Part shown: in pieces, positions 22,101-28,548 of the stretch
Layout: each line of letters begins with the position of its first letter
How positions within the stretch are numbered: the stretch's first letter is position 1
Assembly: GCF_964355755.1 (NCBI RefSeq)
Contig: NC_092678.1
Span: 20,992,922 to 21,056,921, forward strand
Reading direction: 5' to 3'
Length of the DNA: 64,000 nucleotides
DNA from: Antedon mediterranea
Taxonomy: Eukaryota > Echinodermata > Crinoidea > Comatulida > Antedonidae
Translations under genes and position numbers: made by a program
The notes under the pieces: generated by a model
Seen by the model: the letters and a program-made list of their open reading frames with translations, nothing else
The model's database searches: none
What the model was told of the DNA's origin: nothing

Positions 22101-23010
22101 GAAATACAACCTTGTCTTTTTTTGTTTTTTTTTAAATACATTTCCGTAGAATGTATCTTAGATCTTTACCATACGACCAACAAAAACTTGGGTAAAATGT
22201 ATATAATACCGTATCCCTATATATAAATATATATATTTTAGGCAGCGCAATCGGAGCAACTCCAACCAGAAGACGCCAAAGTCGGTGACAAGGGGAAACG
22301 AAAGAAGCAAAACAAAGATGTGAAAGTCGATGCAAAGGCGAGGAATGCACAGAAGGTTTTACGAGGTTCGCGTCCCATACCAAACTTGATCTACTCCATA
22401 GAGCAGTACGAACGAATCTTGATCAAACTTGGAAAGAAGGCTAAGGTAGGCCTACAGTAGACACCGTTAGTAACATTGGGCCTAATTATTTTCATGTTGA
22501 CGACGACCTGACACCAACATAAGCCTACAAAGCCGCCGGAACGCTCCGATACCCTCCTGCGTATGATTCAAAACGCCGCGATACCCTCCTGCGTATGATT
22601 CAAAACGCCGCAAAAGCCTGCGTATGATTTAAACGCCGCGATTCACTGAGTATGATACGCTAACTTCCGTTGATTACCGTATATTTTTCTCCAATTTCTT
22701 GTTAGATAAACCTGATGGAGCATGTAAAACTAAGCACATCACGTGATTTCCGGATCAATTTTGCCGTAGTGGAGGCTTCGTTGGACGACCCGGATGTAGA
22801 AGAGGTATCTTTCACCGATTGTCATACAGTTTAATTGTGTCAAAAAGAGTTTGTTAAAAAAAGTTGTTAAAATTCAAAGAAATATAGGCTAAATTGGTTT
22901 TGTTCTTTTTTTAGCAGACTTCCGATGACAACACTAGCATTGGAGAAGAGGAAACACCAATGAAAAAAACAAAACTAAGTAGAGGAACGAAAAAGAAAGG
23001 GAAAAACTAA
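1117..23010 (+). CDS. FANCI: FANCI, Fanconi anaemia group I protein (5' exons outside window)
   Basis: FANCI pairs with FANCD2 in the nuclear ID2 clamp, which is phosphorylated by ATR and monoubiquitinated during interstrand-crosslink repair. The exons seen are 1117-1242, 1348-1389, 1540-1663, 2149-2240, 2603-2720, 3100-3192, 3539-3617, 3947-4004, 4242-4345, 5125-5286, 5606-5807, 6029-6146, 6886-7008, 7111-7281, 7432-7611, 8030-8151, 8526-8681, 8800-8979, 9238-9292, 9521-9691, 10219-10335, 10761-10812, 11065-11261, 11557-11656, 12904-13085, 15090-15206, 22242-22445, 22706-22804 and 22915-23010. All have AG/GT borders and compatible phases, giving about 1212 codons. With about 125 residues missing upstream, the total is close to the human length of about 1328. 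Diagnostic stretches include [11 protein letters not shown], the LRKAL lysine site (Lys codon 5791-5793), three SQ codon pairs (6111, 6120, 6141), [14 protein letters not shown] (exon at 11065) and [14 protein letters not shown] (exon at 22242). The C-terminus is acidic, then lysine-rich (possible NLS). The gene name is certain; exact edges of small exons are inferred. Confidence 0.96.
1748..2035. mobile_element. 288-bp MITE with TTA target duplication
   Basis: A perfect 24-bp terminal inverted repeat begins TGCACTTGTCAATTGTATG at 1748 and is mirrored at 2012-2035. TTA flanks both sides (1745-1747 and 2036-2038). A 3-bp TTA duplication fits PIF/Harbinger-type elements, but there is no transposase, so the superfamily is an inference. 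It sits in a FANCI intron. Confidence 0.8.
2288..2461. mobile_element. MITE family A copy 1 (GTCTACACTATCAAA termini)
   Basis: Palindromic element of about 170 bp. The left end reads CTCTGTCTACACTATCAA and the right end is the degenerate complement (AAGTTTGATAGTTTAG). Between them are CACATCACA and ATATCACTACCATAT modules. It belongs to a family with eleven copies in this window. Confidence 0.85.
2478..2545 (-). mobile_element. tRNA-derived SINE head
   Basis: On the minus strand the segment carries an A-box-like TAGCTTGGTGG and, about 30 bp on, a B-box-like GAGTTCAAATCC. This spacing fits an RNA polymerase III promoter. A T-rich run lies at 2471-2480, outside the minus-strand 3' end of the head. 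A full tRNA cloverleaf is not apparent, so a SINE remnant is preferred. Confidence 0.6.
2932..3022. repeat. 18-bp minisatellite (CATGAGCAGCCCCAGAG)
   Basis: About five copies of the unit AGCATGAGCAGCCCCAG sit in a FANCI intron. A reverse-complement relative, including the flanking CACTGGCTAAACCCAG sequence, lies at 8396-8440. This suggests the minisatellite grew inside a dispersed repeat. Confidence 0.85.
4840..4992 (+). mobile_element. retroposon 3' tail with (CAAAT)n end
   Basis: The segment ends in TTCCAAATAAATTC followed by tandem AAATC units at 4974-4990. This resembles the 3' end of CR1/L2-like non-LTR retroposons. No reverse transcriptase is visible. Only the tail pattern supports the call. 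Confidence 0.35.
5308..5463. mobile_element. MITE family A copy 2
   Basis: Left end TAAAGCTCTGTCTGCAAAC, right end GATAGTGGAGACAGCTTTA. It has a shortened left terminus but the same internal GATGTGCCCATAT and ATCACTATCATAT modules. It starts 22 bp after the FANCI exon at 5125-5286. Confidence 0.85.
6206..6440. repeat. dispersed repeat, family D
   Basis: The segment contains ACACTGGACCGACGG and GTCCTTATCCGAGAAGA followed by TACCAGAACCATGG. Closely similar text is found at 12483-12765 and, more diverged, at 42955-43080. It is an interspersed repeat of unknown class with no coding content seen. Confidence 0.6.
8216..8376. mobile_element. MITE family A copy 3 (left end eroded)
   Basis: It begins within CAAACTAGTTTGA and ends TTTGATAGTGTAGAT. 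The internal TATATACCCAGATATGGT module is duplicated. It lies in the FANCI intron after the exon ending at 8151. Confidence 0.8.
9035..9172. repeat. 22-bp minisatellite (GATCCAGTTTCATTGAGATT)
   Basis: About six copies of a unit reading GATCCAGTTYCATTGAGATT lie in a FANCI intron, with diverged copies at both ends. Confidence 0.9.
9708..9752 (+). mobile_element. SINE-like B-box fragment
   Basis: A short segment with TCCTGGGTTCAAATCTTGAC matches the B-box part of the SINE copies at 11395 and 15226. The A-box half is poor. It lies just after the FANCI exon ending at 9691. Confidence 0.35.
10384..10685. mobile_element. MITE family C, 302 bp
   Basis: Terminal inverted repeats: GATGTATTGTCCCCCTG on the left, and the complement of GGGGGAAAATACATC on the right. 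A central palindrome (TTGGCTGACAGCCAA) lies at 10502-10516. Related copies are at 56668-56985 (reverse orientation, same centre), 58835-58968 (half) and 21966-22025 (end only). Confidence 0.75.
10853..10981. mobile_element. MITE family A copy 4
   Basis: Left end TAAAGCTCTGTCTACACTAT; the right side has decayed (AAAACTTTACACTGT). It is shorter than other copies because the inner left arm is deleted. It ends about 80 bp before the FANCI exon at 11065. Confidence 0.8.
11395..11490 (-). mobile_element. tRNA-derived SINE
   Basis: On the minus strand an A-box-like GAAGCTTGATGGTTAA is followed by CTAATCCCAGAGTCCTGG and a B-box-like GGTTTGAATCT. It shares ATGCTTGCTTACTAATCCC with the SINE at 15226, so the two belong to one family. 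Confidence 0.6.
12483..12765. repeat. dispersed repeat, family D
   Basis: It shares ACACTGGACCTATGG, GTCCTTATCTGAGAAGA and the following CACCACCAGAAC with 6206-6440. It carries a GTCACATGTGG start and a GGTTACCC-like middle. Non-coding, within a FANCI intron. Confidence 0.6.
13095..13410. repeat. tandem repeat of about 95 bp (CCTAATCAGGGGACA)
   Basis: Three to four diverged copies carry AACCCCTAATCAGGGGACA, then TTTGAAATGATCAAGGG and TTTTAACACT. Related CCCCTTAATAGGGG-type sequence occurs at 7640-7760 and 23080-23275. This suggests a dispersed repeat that became tandem here, directly after the FANCI exon ending at 13085. Confidence 0.7.
14189..15037. mobile_element. MITE family A copy 5, split by a nested element
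   Basis: The left end (TAAAGATCTGTCTACACTAT) is at 14189 and the right end (ATAGTGTAGACAGAGCTTA) at 15037. The two halves are separated by the 626-bp element at 14349-14974. The left half has about five tandem repeats of a 21-bp TAGTGATATGCCCAAATA unit. Confidence 0.85.
14349..14974. mobile_element. 626-bp non-autonomous transposon with terminal repeats of about 160 bp
   Basis: Long inverted repeats occupy about 14349-14508 and 14815-14974. They begin CGGGTTGGGTAGGTTT and contain ATGGCCAGCGGGCGTCC twice and TTATTGCGCAATAT. A TA dinucleotide flanks both sides (14347-14348, 14975-14976). The arms are clearly GC-richer than their surroundings; the 300-bp loop is AT-rich. No transposase is present. 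A TA duplication fits Tc1/mariner-like mobilisation, by inference. Confidence 0.85.
15226..15345 (+). mobile_element. tRNA-derived SINE
   Basis: TTGTTGGTTAACATGCTTGC (A-box-like region) is followed by CTAATCCCAAGGTCC and a B box GGATTCGATCC. Same family as the copy at 11395-11490. It starts about 20 bp after the FANCI exon ending at 15206. Confidence 0.65.
15620..15755. mobile_element. hAT-like MITE, 136 bp
   Basis: Ends are CAGTGGCATAACG and the complement of CGTTACGCCACTG. A perfect 8-bp duplication TATATATG lies at 15612-15619 and 15756-15763. An 8-bp duplication plus CAGTGGC-type ends is diagnostic for hAT elements. Internally it is GC-richer than its flanks and has no coding capacity. 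Confidence 0.88.
15779..15951. repeat. near-perfect hairpin with 80-bp arms
   Basis: Two arms of about 80 bp (15779-15857 and 15871-15951) are complementary with few mismatches around a 13-bp loop. Landmarks are CAAATAATGAATGTTTATG in the left arm and ACATTCATTATTTGT at the right end. The terminal text recurs at 25506-25532, so this is probably a foldback MITE. A transcript would form a long stem. Confidence 0.8.
16207..16373. mobile_element. MITE family A copy 6 (good full-length example)
   Basis: Ends TAAAGCTCCGTCTACACTAT and the complement of TAGTGTAGACATGGCTTA. The inner arms carry TTGACAAAAAAAGTGTGAT and ACATCACATTTTTTTGTCAC. About 40 bp at each end pair as an inverted repeat. Lies between the SINE/hairpin cluster and the nested piggyBac-derived gene. 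Confidence 0.9.
16711..16716 (-). other. polyadenylation signal AATAAA for the nested gene
   Basis: TTTATT on the plus strand reads AATAAA on the minus strand, about 310 bp past the stop codon of the piggyBac-derived gene. It is a hexamer only; cleavage-site evidence is not available. Confidence 0.4.
17028..20911 (-). CDS. piggyBac-transposase-derived protein, three exons, catalytic Asp triad lost
   Basis: Exons 20911-20713, 19384-19316 and 18967-17028 join in frame at canonical AG/GT sites (CAACAG|GTACTG, CTCTAG|GAAATG, TCAAG|GTAATG, TTGTAG|GTGAAG). The product is about 735 residues. Order: acidic, Ser/Asp-rich N-terminus (1-150); DDE_Tnp_1_7-type region (about 155-540) with [40 protein letters not shown] and [20 protein letters not shown]; linker; C-terminal Cys/His domain (about 650-690; CKHC, CLSC, H, C, H). 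The three catalytic aspartates of the family appear to be missing: the VDE position reads MKH (about 311), the CDN position reads ASG (about 390), and the GVD region has no Asp at all. The intact long frame and introns argue for a retained host gene. It lies antisense in the FANCI intron. Function unknown; DNA or chromatin binding is inferred from the Cys/His domain. Confidence 0.85.
19751..19770. repeat. poly-C tract
   Basis: A run of about 20 consecutive C residues lies in the intron between exons 2 and 3 of the nested gene. A comparable G run is at 57197-57207. Confidence 0.9.
20028..20065. repeat. 38-bp palindrome
   Basis: Left half GTTAAACCAGGGAGTTGT is followed directly by its reverse complement with one mismatch; the inner 24 bp (20035-20058) are perfectly self-complementary. 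It lies in intron 1 of the nested piggyBac-derived gene. CAGGGA...TCCCTG ends recur in the elements at 25941 and 27087. Confidence 0.8.
20912..21200 (-). promoter_or_regulatory. putative promoter of the nested gene
   Basis: The region upstream of the first ATG is richer in CpG than the surroundings. It has a YY1-like AAAATGGCGG (20997-21006), CRE-like GTGACGTT and TACGTCA, a perfect octamer ATGCAAAT (21075-21082) and an inverted CCAAT box (ATTGG, 21192-21196). No TATA box stands out. Motif co-occurrence supports a TATA-less promoter driving the minus strand, by inference. Confidence 0.45.
21890..22025 (+). mobile_element. retroposon 3' tail next to a MITE family C end
   Basis: Sequence ending GGAAATAAAAATTGATTGATG resembles a non-LTR 3' end with a short (ATTG)n tail. 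It is followed by TTGTATTGTCCGCCTGAAAAA, the terminus of family C. A duplicated segment on either side (about 21770-21850 and 22030-22110; GGCTTTGCATAGGTGG-type) shows local duplication. Confidence 0.4.
22536..22640. repeat. 35-bp tandem repeat (GATACCCTCCTGCGTATGAT)
   Basis: Two and a half copies carry CCTGCGTATGATTCAAAACG, in the short FANCI intron between the exons at 22242 and 22706. Confidence 0.85.
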
Positions 23011-23624
23011 ACATAACTATTTTAGTACGTTGCTGGTATTTAGTTATTTTGAGCCAAGGAAAACGGTAAGATCGCCGAAATAGAGCCCCTAATATTGGGA
23101 CACCTTCGAAAATGTCCTTTGAATATCCGTTGATTGTAGTGTGAAGACATTGTTTGACAGAAAAATGTCCACTGAGTAGGTGTTGGGCGAAGTAGTGTAT
23201 ACAGTATATACAAAACATTAGCACACGTCCGTTTCACGGGGAAAAAGTGTCCCCTTGATAGAGGTGTCCAAAAAGAAGGATTCTACTGGCACATAACGTT
23301 TTCAGAGGAAATCGAAAGGAAGTATACATTTTAAAAAGCTACGTAAGGAAGTACGGTGCCTCCTATATCAGGATGTTTTGATATTCCGCCTTGTTTTAGG
23401 GAGAAGAGAGGAAGAAAAACTTGTAAATATATATTCTGTCGACACCTTGTCTTAATATAGTTAGTCTTACCAATCATTATTAGTGTTAACAATTTATATT
23501 TTAAATATATTCACGCTGTATATAAAATATGTATTTACTATAGACAGTATCAATGGTAACCGAACGTCTTTAATATGCTGCATGCTAACTAAATGGTCAA
23601 AATGTTTATTGCGCATGCTCAATG

Positions 23625-23630
23625 AATAAA
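23625..23630 (+). other. candidate FANCI polyadenylation signal AATAAA
   Basis: AATAAA about 615 bp past the FANCI stop, in CAATGAATAAAATACG. It is the clearest hexamer before the LINE fragment at 23752; a 3'UTR of that size is plausible but unproven. Confidence 0.4.
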
Positions 23631-23751
23631 ATACGTTACGATTTATAAAACCTAACAAAATGATTAACATTTTAATGTTATGATTGTTTTTGGTATTAAT
23701 TGATTATAAATATTATAAAATAGTTTTCGTTAAATCTGTTTTAGAATCAGT

Positions 23752-24003
23752 TCAGTTCAGTCTTCTAACCCTTGATGGTTCAGGCACCACTGCTGACTTT
23801 TGGACAATCCTCCTCCATCGTTCCCTGCCCTCTGTAGCTCGTTGTGAGTCAATAAAGGTCAAATATGTCCATTCCTTGATGTTGTCTTCCCACCTCTTTC
23901 TCTGTCTGCCTCTCCTTCTCCCTGCTGTTACGGTACTCTGTAGGCCAGCCCACTGGATCTCGAATTTCTGTTTTAGAATATGTACTACTAAATAGTAATT
24001 CAA
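23752..24003 (-). pseudogene. LINE reverse-transcriptase C-terminal fragment
   Basis: The 83-codon minus frame contains GRRRGRQRKRWEDNIKEW, then ATEGRERWRRIV and a final proline/arginine stretch. This matches the C-terminal tail of many invertebrate non-LTR retrotransposon polyproteins (R-G-R-Q-x-x-R-W-x-D-N-I-x-E-W pattern, then W-R-x-I-V). The RT and endonuclease domains are absent, so it is a 5'-truncated insertion just downstream of FANCI. Confidence 0.75.
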
Positions 24004-24659
24004 GGTAAACTGGAACCTATGTAGGCCTATTGAAGTTTTTTAAATACTGTACTGTAAATAATGATGTCCATTCGGCCTAAACCAGCCTAGCTCCCCACCC
24101 CACCCACTCCAAGCATAGCATCAATTAGAAGAAAAAAAAATTCCACCGGCAATATCTATAGGCCCATATTTCGAGTTTCTTAGACCTATAGGCCTAGTAT
24201 TTTAATTTCGAACCGTAGAATGTAGGTACGCTACACACACGGTATCAATTTCAGAAACTATTAATTCTATATCTAATCTGGTCAATTATACATGAATTAT
24301 GCAAATTTGAAAATATTAAAATCTTTAAAAAATAATTAAACTGCACTGACAAAGCGGTCTTGGTTGATTAATGCATTCATACGAATTATTAGATTCTGTG
24401 ATCGTTATATGAAGCAATTTAATTGAAACATTAATAGTCACTGCACCGGAAATGATCACATTTGCGTCGTAGTAATTACTTGTTTCAGAGCGATCATTCT
24501 TCGCCTGTGACTTGGAAGAATCACAAAACCTTACGCGTACAAATCTTTACGCGCGTGTACAAATTATGGTGATTAAACGGTTTTGTACGCCGCGTTTTTT
24601 TTTATCGACGATTCAACTATGCGCTTTTTAAAAAAGTATAATAAGTAGCCTAATTTGAA

Positions 24660-24960
24660 TCGTTAGAATATGATTCAACGTTTCGTTTATATCATCAATG
24701 TAATCGGCTCGGTTTTCGGATCTTCTGTTTTCGATATCATAATATTCTCGGATTTCAGCTCTACTTTCGTTTTTTCTCGTCTTGGTTTTCGACTCGGCTA
24801 TTCTGTTTTCGACTTTTCGGCTCTTCTCGTTTTTCGATTCTTCTCGGTTTCTGCTCTTCCGTGTTTCGGTATCTTATTTTCTGGGTTTTTTTTATTCTTC
24901 TCTTCTGCTCTCTACCTACCCATAGCTTTTTCTTATTGGTGATGACGTCTAGTGAGGTTT
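24660..24960. repeat. pyrimidine-biased low-complexity tract
   Basis: Irregular repeats of TTTTCG, TCGGTTTTCG and CTTCTC on the plus strand. Open frames here on both strands are artefacts of the simple composition. Confidence 0.7.
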
Positions 24961-25742
24961 TAGTTTTTTTCAACGCAACAGACTAATTTTGCTACTCCGT
25001 AACTTAGTTTAGATGCGTAACAATAGAGTGCGTCAGTATGCTACCATTTAATAACGTTAACTCATCAGATCACTTACTCCCAAATTAGATAAGGAAGCAG
25101 GTTGGCTTTCAAAGCCATTGTCAACGTACGTTCGCATGTAAGTAATTTTCCCTCAGCCTAACAAACTTTGCAATCAATACCGCCTAATAAGATTTTCCAT
25201 CTGATGTCGTAATCCCATTTACCCACTTGTGCGTCGAAAAACGGAAAGCAGGTCAATCAATTATATTGAAAGTCTTAGGCTTTGCAGTAATTCGTAATTA
25301 TGCTAGAGTTTATTTAGCAGCAAGTACTGTCGTACGATATACGCAAAAGCTATTATTAATGTACTCGGCATTGTCAGTGTGTATGTAATTCTATAGGCCC
25401 ATATGTATCGAATTTAGAAAAAACATAAGAAAAGATCAGTTTCGTAATCAAATTAAATAGGTCAGACAGAGGCTTTGAACGAATGGCAATTTTCCCCCGA
25501 TTCGAAGAATACAAAACATTCATTATTTGTTAATAACACACCTAATGCTATATTATATTATAAAGTTGATCCTGCAATTCCATCTTAATCGAATTTCGAA
25601 GGCTAGACCATGTAAAAGACAGCGCTCGTGTTTTGGCCGTGCGGAGTAGATTAGTTAAAGATGGCGCACACTTATTTGCCAGCCTACCGCGTCGCATAAA
25701 ATTCTCCAGATGGAAAAAATGACCATTCGAAACGTTATACGA

Positions 25743-25823
25743 AATCAACCAATCAAATGGAAGGAACGTACTAAATCAACCAATCAAATGGAAGGAACGT
25801 ACTAAATCAACCAATCAATGATC
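25743..25823. repeat. 31-bp tandem repeat (AATCAACCAATCAAATGG)
   Basis: Two full copies and a partial copy of a unit with ATCAACCAATCAAATGGAAG and GAACGTACTA. Confidence 0.9.
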
Positions 25824-25940
25824 TCATGATACGTACTTAAATACAAACAGTAATACACTATAAGTACTTTATTAATGTACACTATTATTAGTACACGATA
25901 CAAAAACATGTATATACCTATCACTGATGGTAATAACATT

Positions 25941-25977
25941 CAGGGAAGAGTGGAGACTATAACTTCACTCTTCCCTC
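25941..25977. repeat. short CAGGGAAGAGT hairpin
   Basis: CAGGGAAGAGTGGAG is followed after a short loop by TTCACTCTTCCCT. It shares its ends with the hAT-like MITE at 27087 and may be an internally deleted relative. A decayed relative (CAGGAAAGAGTGAACTCTTCC) is near 60735. Confidence 0.6.
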
Positions 25978-26454
25978 GATTACTTTAAAAAAGAATAAAG
26001 TTCATATTTAAAAAATCTTCGATAATTATATTAGTATTACATAATGTCGCTAAAACATCTCGGTTCGTGGAGAAATAATTATTTACCTAATATTTCTTCA
26101 TGATTGACAAAAACGGTGTCCATCATTTTATAAACAGGCTACAGTAGTTTTGACCACCCCGTTTGACCCAATCGCTAACACAGATAGTAGGCCTAAGATT
26201 GGAAAACCGATGTCACGGAACAGTGAATCGCGCTCGCTAAAACTCTATTCTTTAAGATAAAGAATTTTATTATCATAATCATAATAATTTTAAAATCAGG
26301 AGTTTGATTAATTTTAGGCTATATAACCCAAGACGGTGTACGCTTTGCCTGAATTCAGTATGGTCATTCACTTGTACCCGCAAGTAAAATGTATACGTAC
26401 TCTTTTAATGTAGGCCTAACAGATTGAAAATTCACGATCTTTTACAGTGAATTG

Positions 26455-26645
26455 TCACTCTTTTGGTGATTGTGCCCGAGGAACACTCTTAACAGAGTGA
26501 AAGTCACCCTTAACAAAGTGAAATTCACTCTTGATAGAGTGAAAGTTACTCTTAATAAAGTGAAGGTCACTCTTAACAGAGTAAAATTCACTCCTGACAG
26601 AGTGAGTGAAATTCACTCTTGATACATATTTCCACTCCTATAGAG
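26455..26645. repeat. 25-bp minisatellite with palindromic units (AGTGAAATTCACT)
   Basis: About eight diverged copies of a unit built on AGTGAAATTCACTCTTRA. Each unit contains an AGTGAA/TTCACT inverted pair, so single-stranded DNA could fold into serial hairpins. Confidence 0.85.
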
Positions 26646-27086
26646 TGAACTAATTTAAGCGATTACATAATTTCGGACGAGTTTAAAATATTTTACCATC
26701 GAGAGCCATTTTCATTCGTTTACAGTAAGAATGTATAGTCTATACTATTTTCACAAAACTAGCTAATCACAGCTTAGTATAGTATCACGTGTTTAGATTT
26801 CTAAATATTTACTATATATACAGTTATGACGTGTCATTTTTTGTATATACATATAGCTTGATATGTTTGTATATTAACTGTAACAAAGTAAACAAAATAT
26901 ACGTTACTATATAAAAACATATATTAAACATAAATTGTGACAATATACATTATGATATAATATAATCATTAACCCGTACATTGTTTGTTTATAAGCCAAT
27001 TGACCGTGTGAATCCGGTCTTGGGCGGTTAAGTAGGAAATTTGTTCTTAAATAAGCTGTAGACTATAGATTTATTTAGAATATAAC

Positions 27087-27233
27087 CAGGGAAGAGTTAA
27101 ATTACTAGTTATTACTAAAGTATTAGTAATTGAAGTTAGTTTATTTACAAAACAATAGAGAACAATAGCGATTTAATTGGATTAACACGCATCAACGGCT
27201 CGTGAGTTTTCTATGTAATTTAACTCTTCCCTG
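27087..27233. mobile_element. hAT-like MITE, 147 bp
   Basis: A perfect 19-bp inverted repeat CAGGGAAGAGTTAAATTAC opens and closes the element. It is flanked by the direct repeat ATATAAC (27080-27086, 27234-27240), extendable to 8 bp if one terminal C belongs to the target. Non-autonomous. Confidence 0.85.
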
Positions 27234-27480
27234 ATATAACCTACTGTACATGAAAATGAAATTCAGCGAAATACAGGTAGGCTATACCCAAAGCAGTTGT
27301 CTTAACCGTAGTGACCCTGGATGCTGCAGGATTTCATCCCTCTTTTGAGATAATATTTCCATTACTATACCCACGCCCTCTTTGGTTTGCCAAGCAGCCT
27401 TGGTGCGCACGTACGCATTTTCACAGTACGCCTGCGTAAAGTGTGTAAAGCGTCAGAAATAGCGGTTTAAATATATTTAA

Positions 27481-27898
27481 ATATAATATAACTACTAAAC
27501 CTACTAAAAACATTGATATTGGTTGTAATCAATTTAACTGCATGTCATAAAAGATCTCCATAATTATTTACAAAGTTACACACTCTAATATTCTAAGAAA
27601 AAAAAAATATTAAAAGAAATATTATTATTGGTCACGTTTTTCAAAAACATATAAAATATTAAAAATTTACATAATTTACAATTAGAAAATATAATATAAC
27701 TACTAAACCTACTAAAAACATCGATATTGGTTGTAATTAATTTTAACTTCATGTCATAAAAGATCTCCATAATTATTTACAAAGTTACACACTCTAATAT
27801 TCTAAGAAAAAAAAATATTAAAAGAAATATTATTATTGGTCACGTTTTTCAAAAACATATAAAATATTAACAATTTACATAATTTACAATTAGAAAAT
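27481..27898. repeat. 208-bp tandem duplication
   Basis: Two adjacent copies start at 27481 and 27689 with ATATAATATAACTACTAAAC and differ by only a few bases. This indicates a recent duplication. Confidence 0.92.
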
Positions 27899-27944
27899 AC
27901 TTTGACGTCATCTAAGACATGGCATTAGAGCCAACTCAGACAGC

Positions 27945-28135
27945 ATCGTACAACGAGGCCCGACCAAACGTCTTGACTCGTCGGTGCTGTTTGAGTTGAA
28001 TCCTGACGAGACAAGTCGTTTGAGATAGCGTCGGGCGTAGTTTTTAGGTCGTCGGGAGAACTTTAAACACGTATAAATTTCTCCCGAAGAGACGACTCGT
28101 CGGGTCGGCCTCGTCGTACGACGTTGTCTGGCTTT
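27945..28135. repeat. GC-rich imperfect inverted repeat
   Basis: ACAACGAGGCCCGACCAAACG on the left pairs imperfectly with GGGTCGGCCTCGTCGTACG at about 28093-28121. The middle repeats CGTCGGG and GACGAG motifs. Probably a foldback MITE; ends not resolved. Confidence 0.5.
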
Positions 28136-28548
28136 TATACGTACTTTTGTACGTATAGCCGATTGTTGTCGGTACTGTGTACATTTACCGTAAACAAATA
28201 CTGTGATACAGCGTCATATATAATTGTATAACAGTAGGCCTATGTGCCACATGTAATACATAATGTGACCCTAAATAATTTGCCTATATGATACTTGACA
28301 ATAATGTGTTTTGTATCGGACACCGATCCCGTATATTATGATGTTGGCCCAGGCGGTTCTTGAACAGTAGGCCTACATCTTCAATAGGTGGTGATACAGT
28401 ACTTTCTTCTTGAGAGAAAAGCTGGTTAAGTACCGATTGTCATATTATGGATGCGCAGCCTATCATCGTCCAGCCTCGTCTTTAACATCAACATGCGTAC
28501 CAGGAACTGTTATATTAGACAAGTTCTATTTCCTCTGAAATATGATGT

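Noticed and set aside
25548-25748. 66-residue minus-strand frame near a repeat
   Set aside because: No recognised domain, and it starts within dispersed-repeat text shared with 15930-15951.
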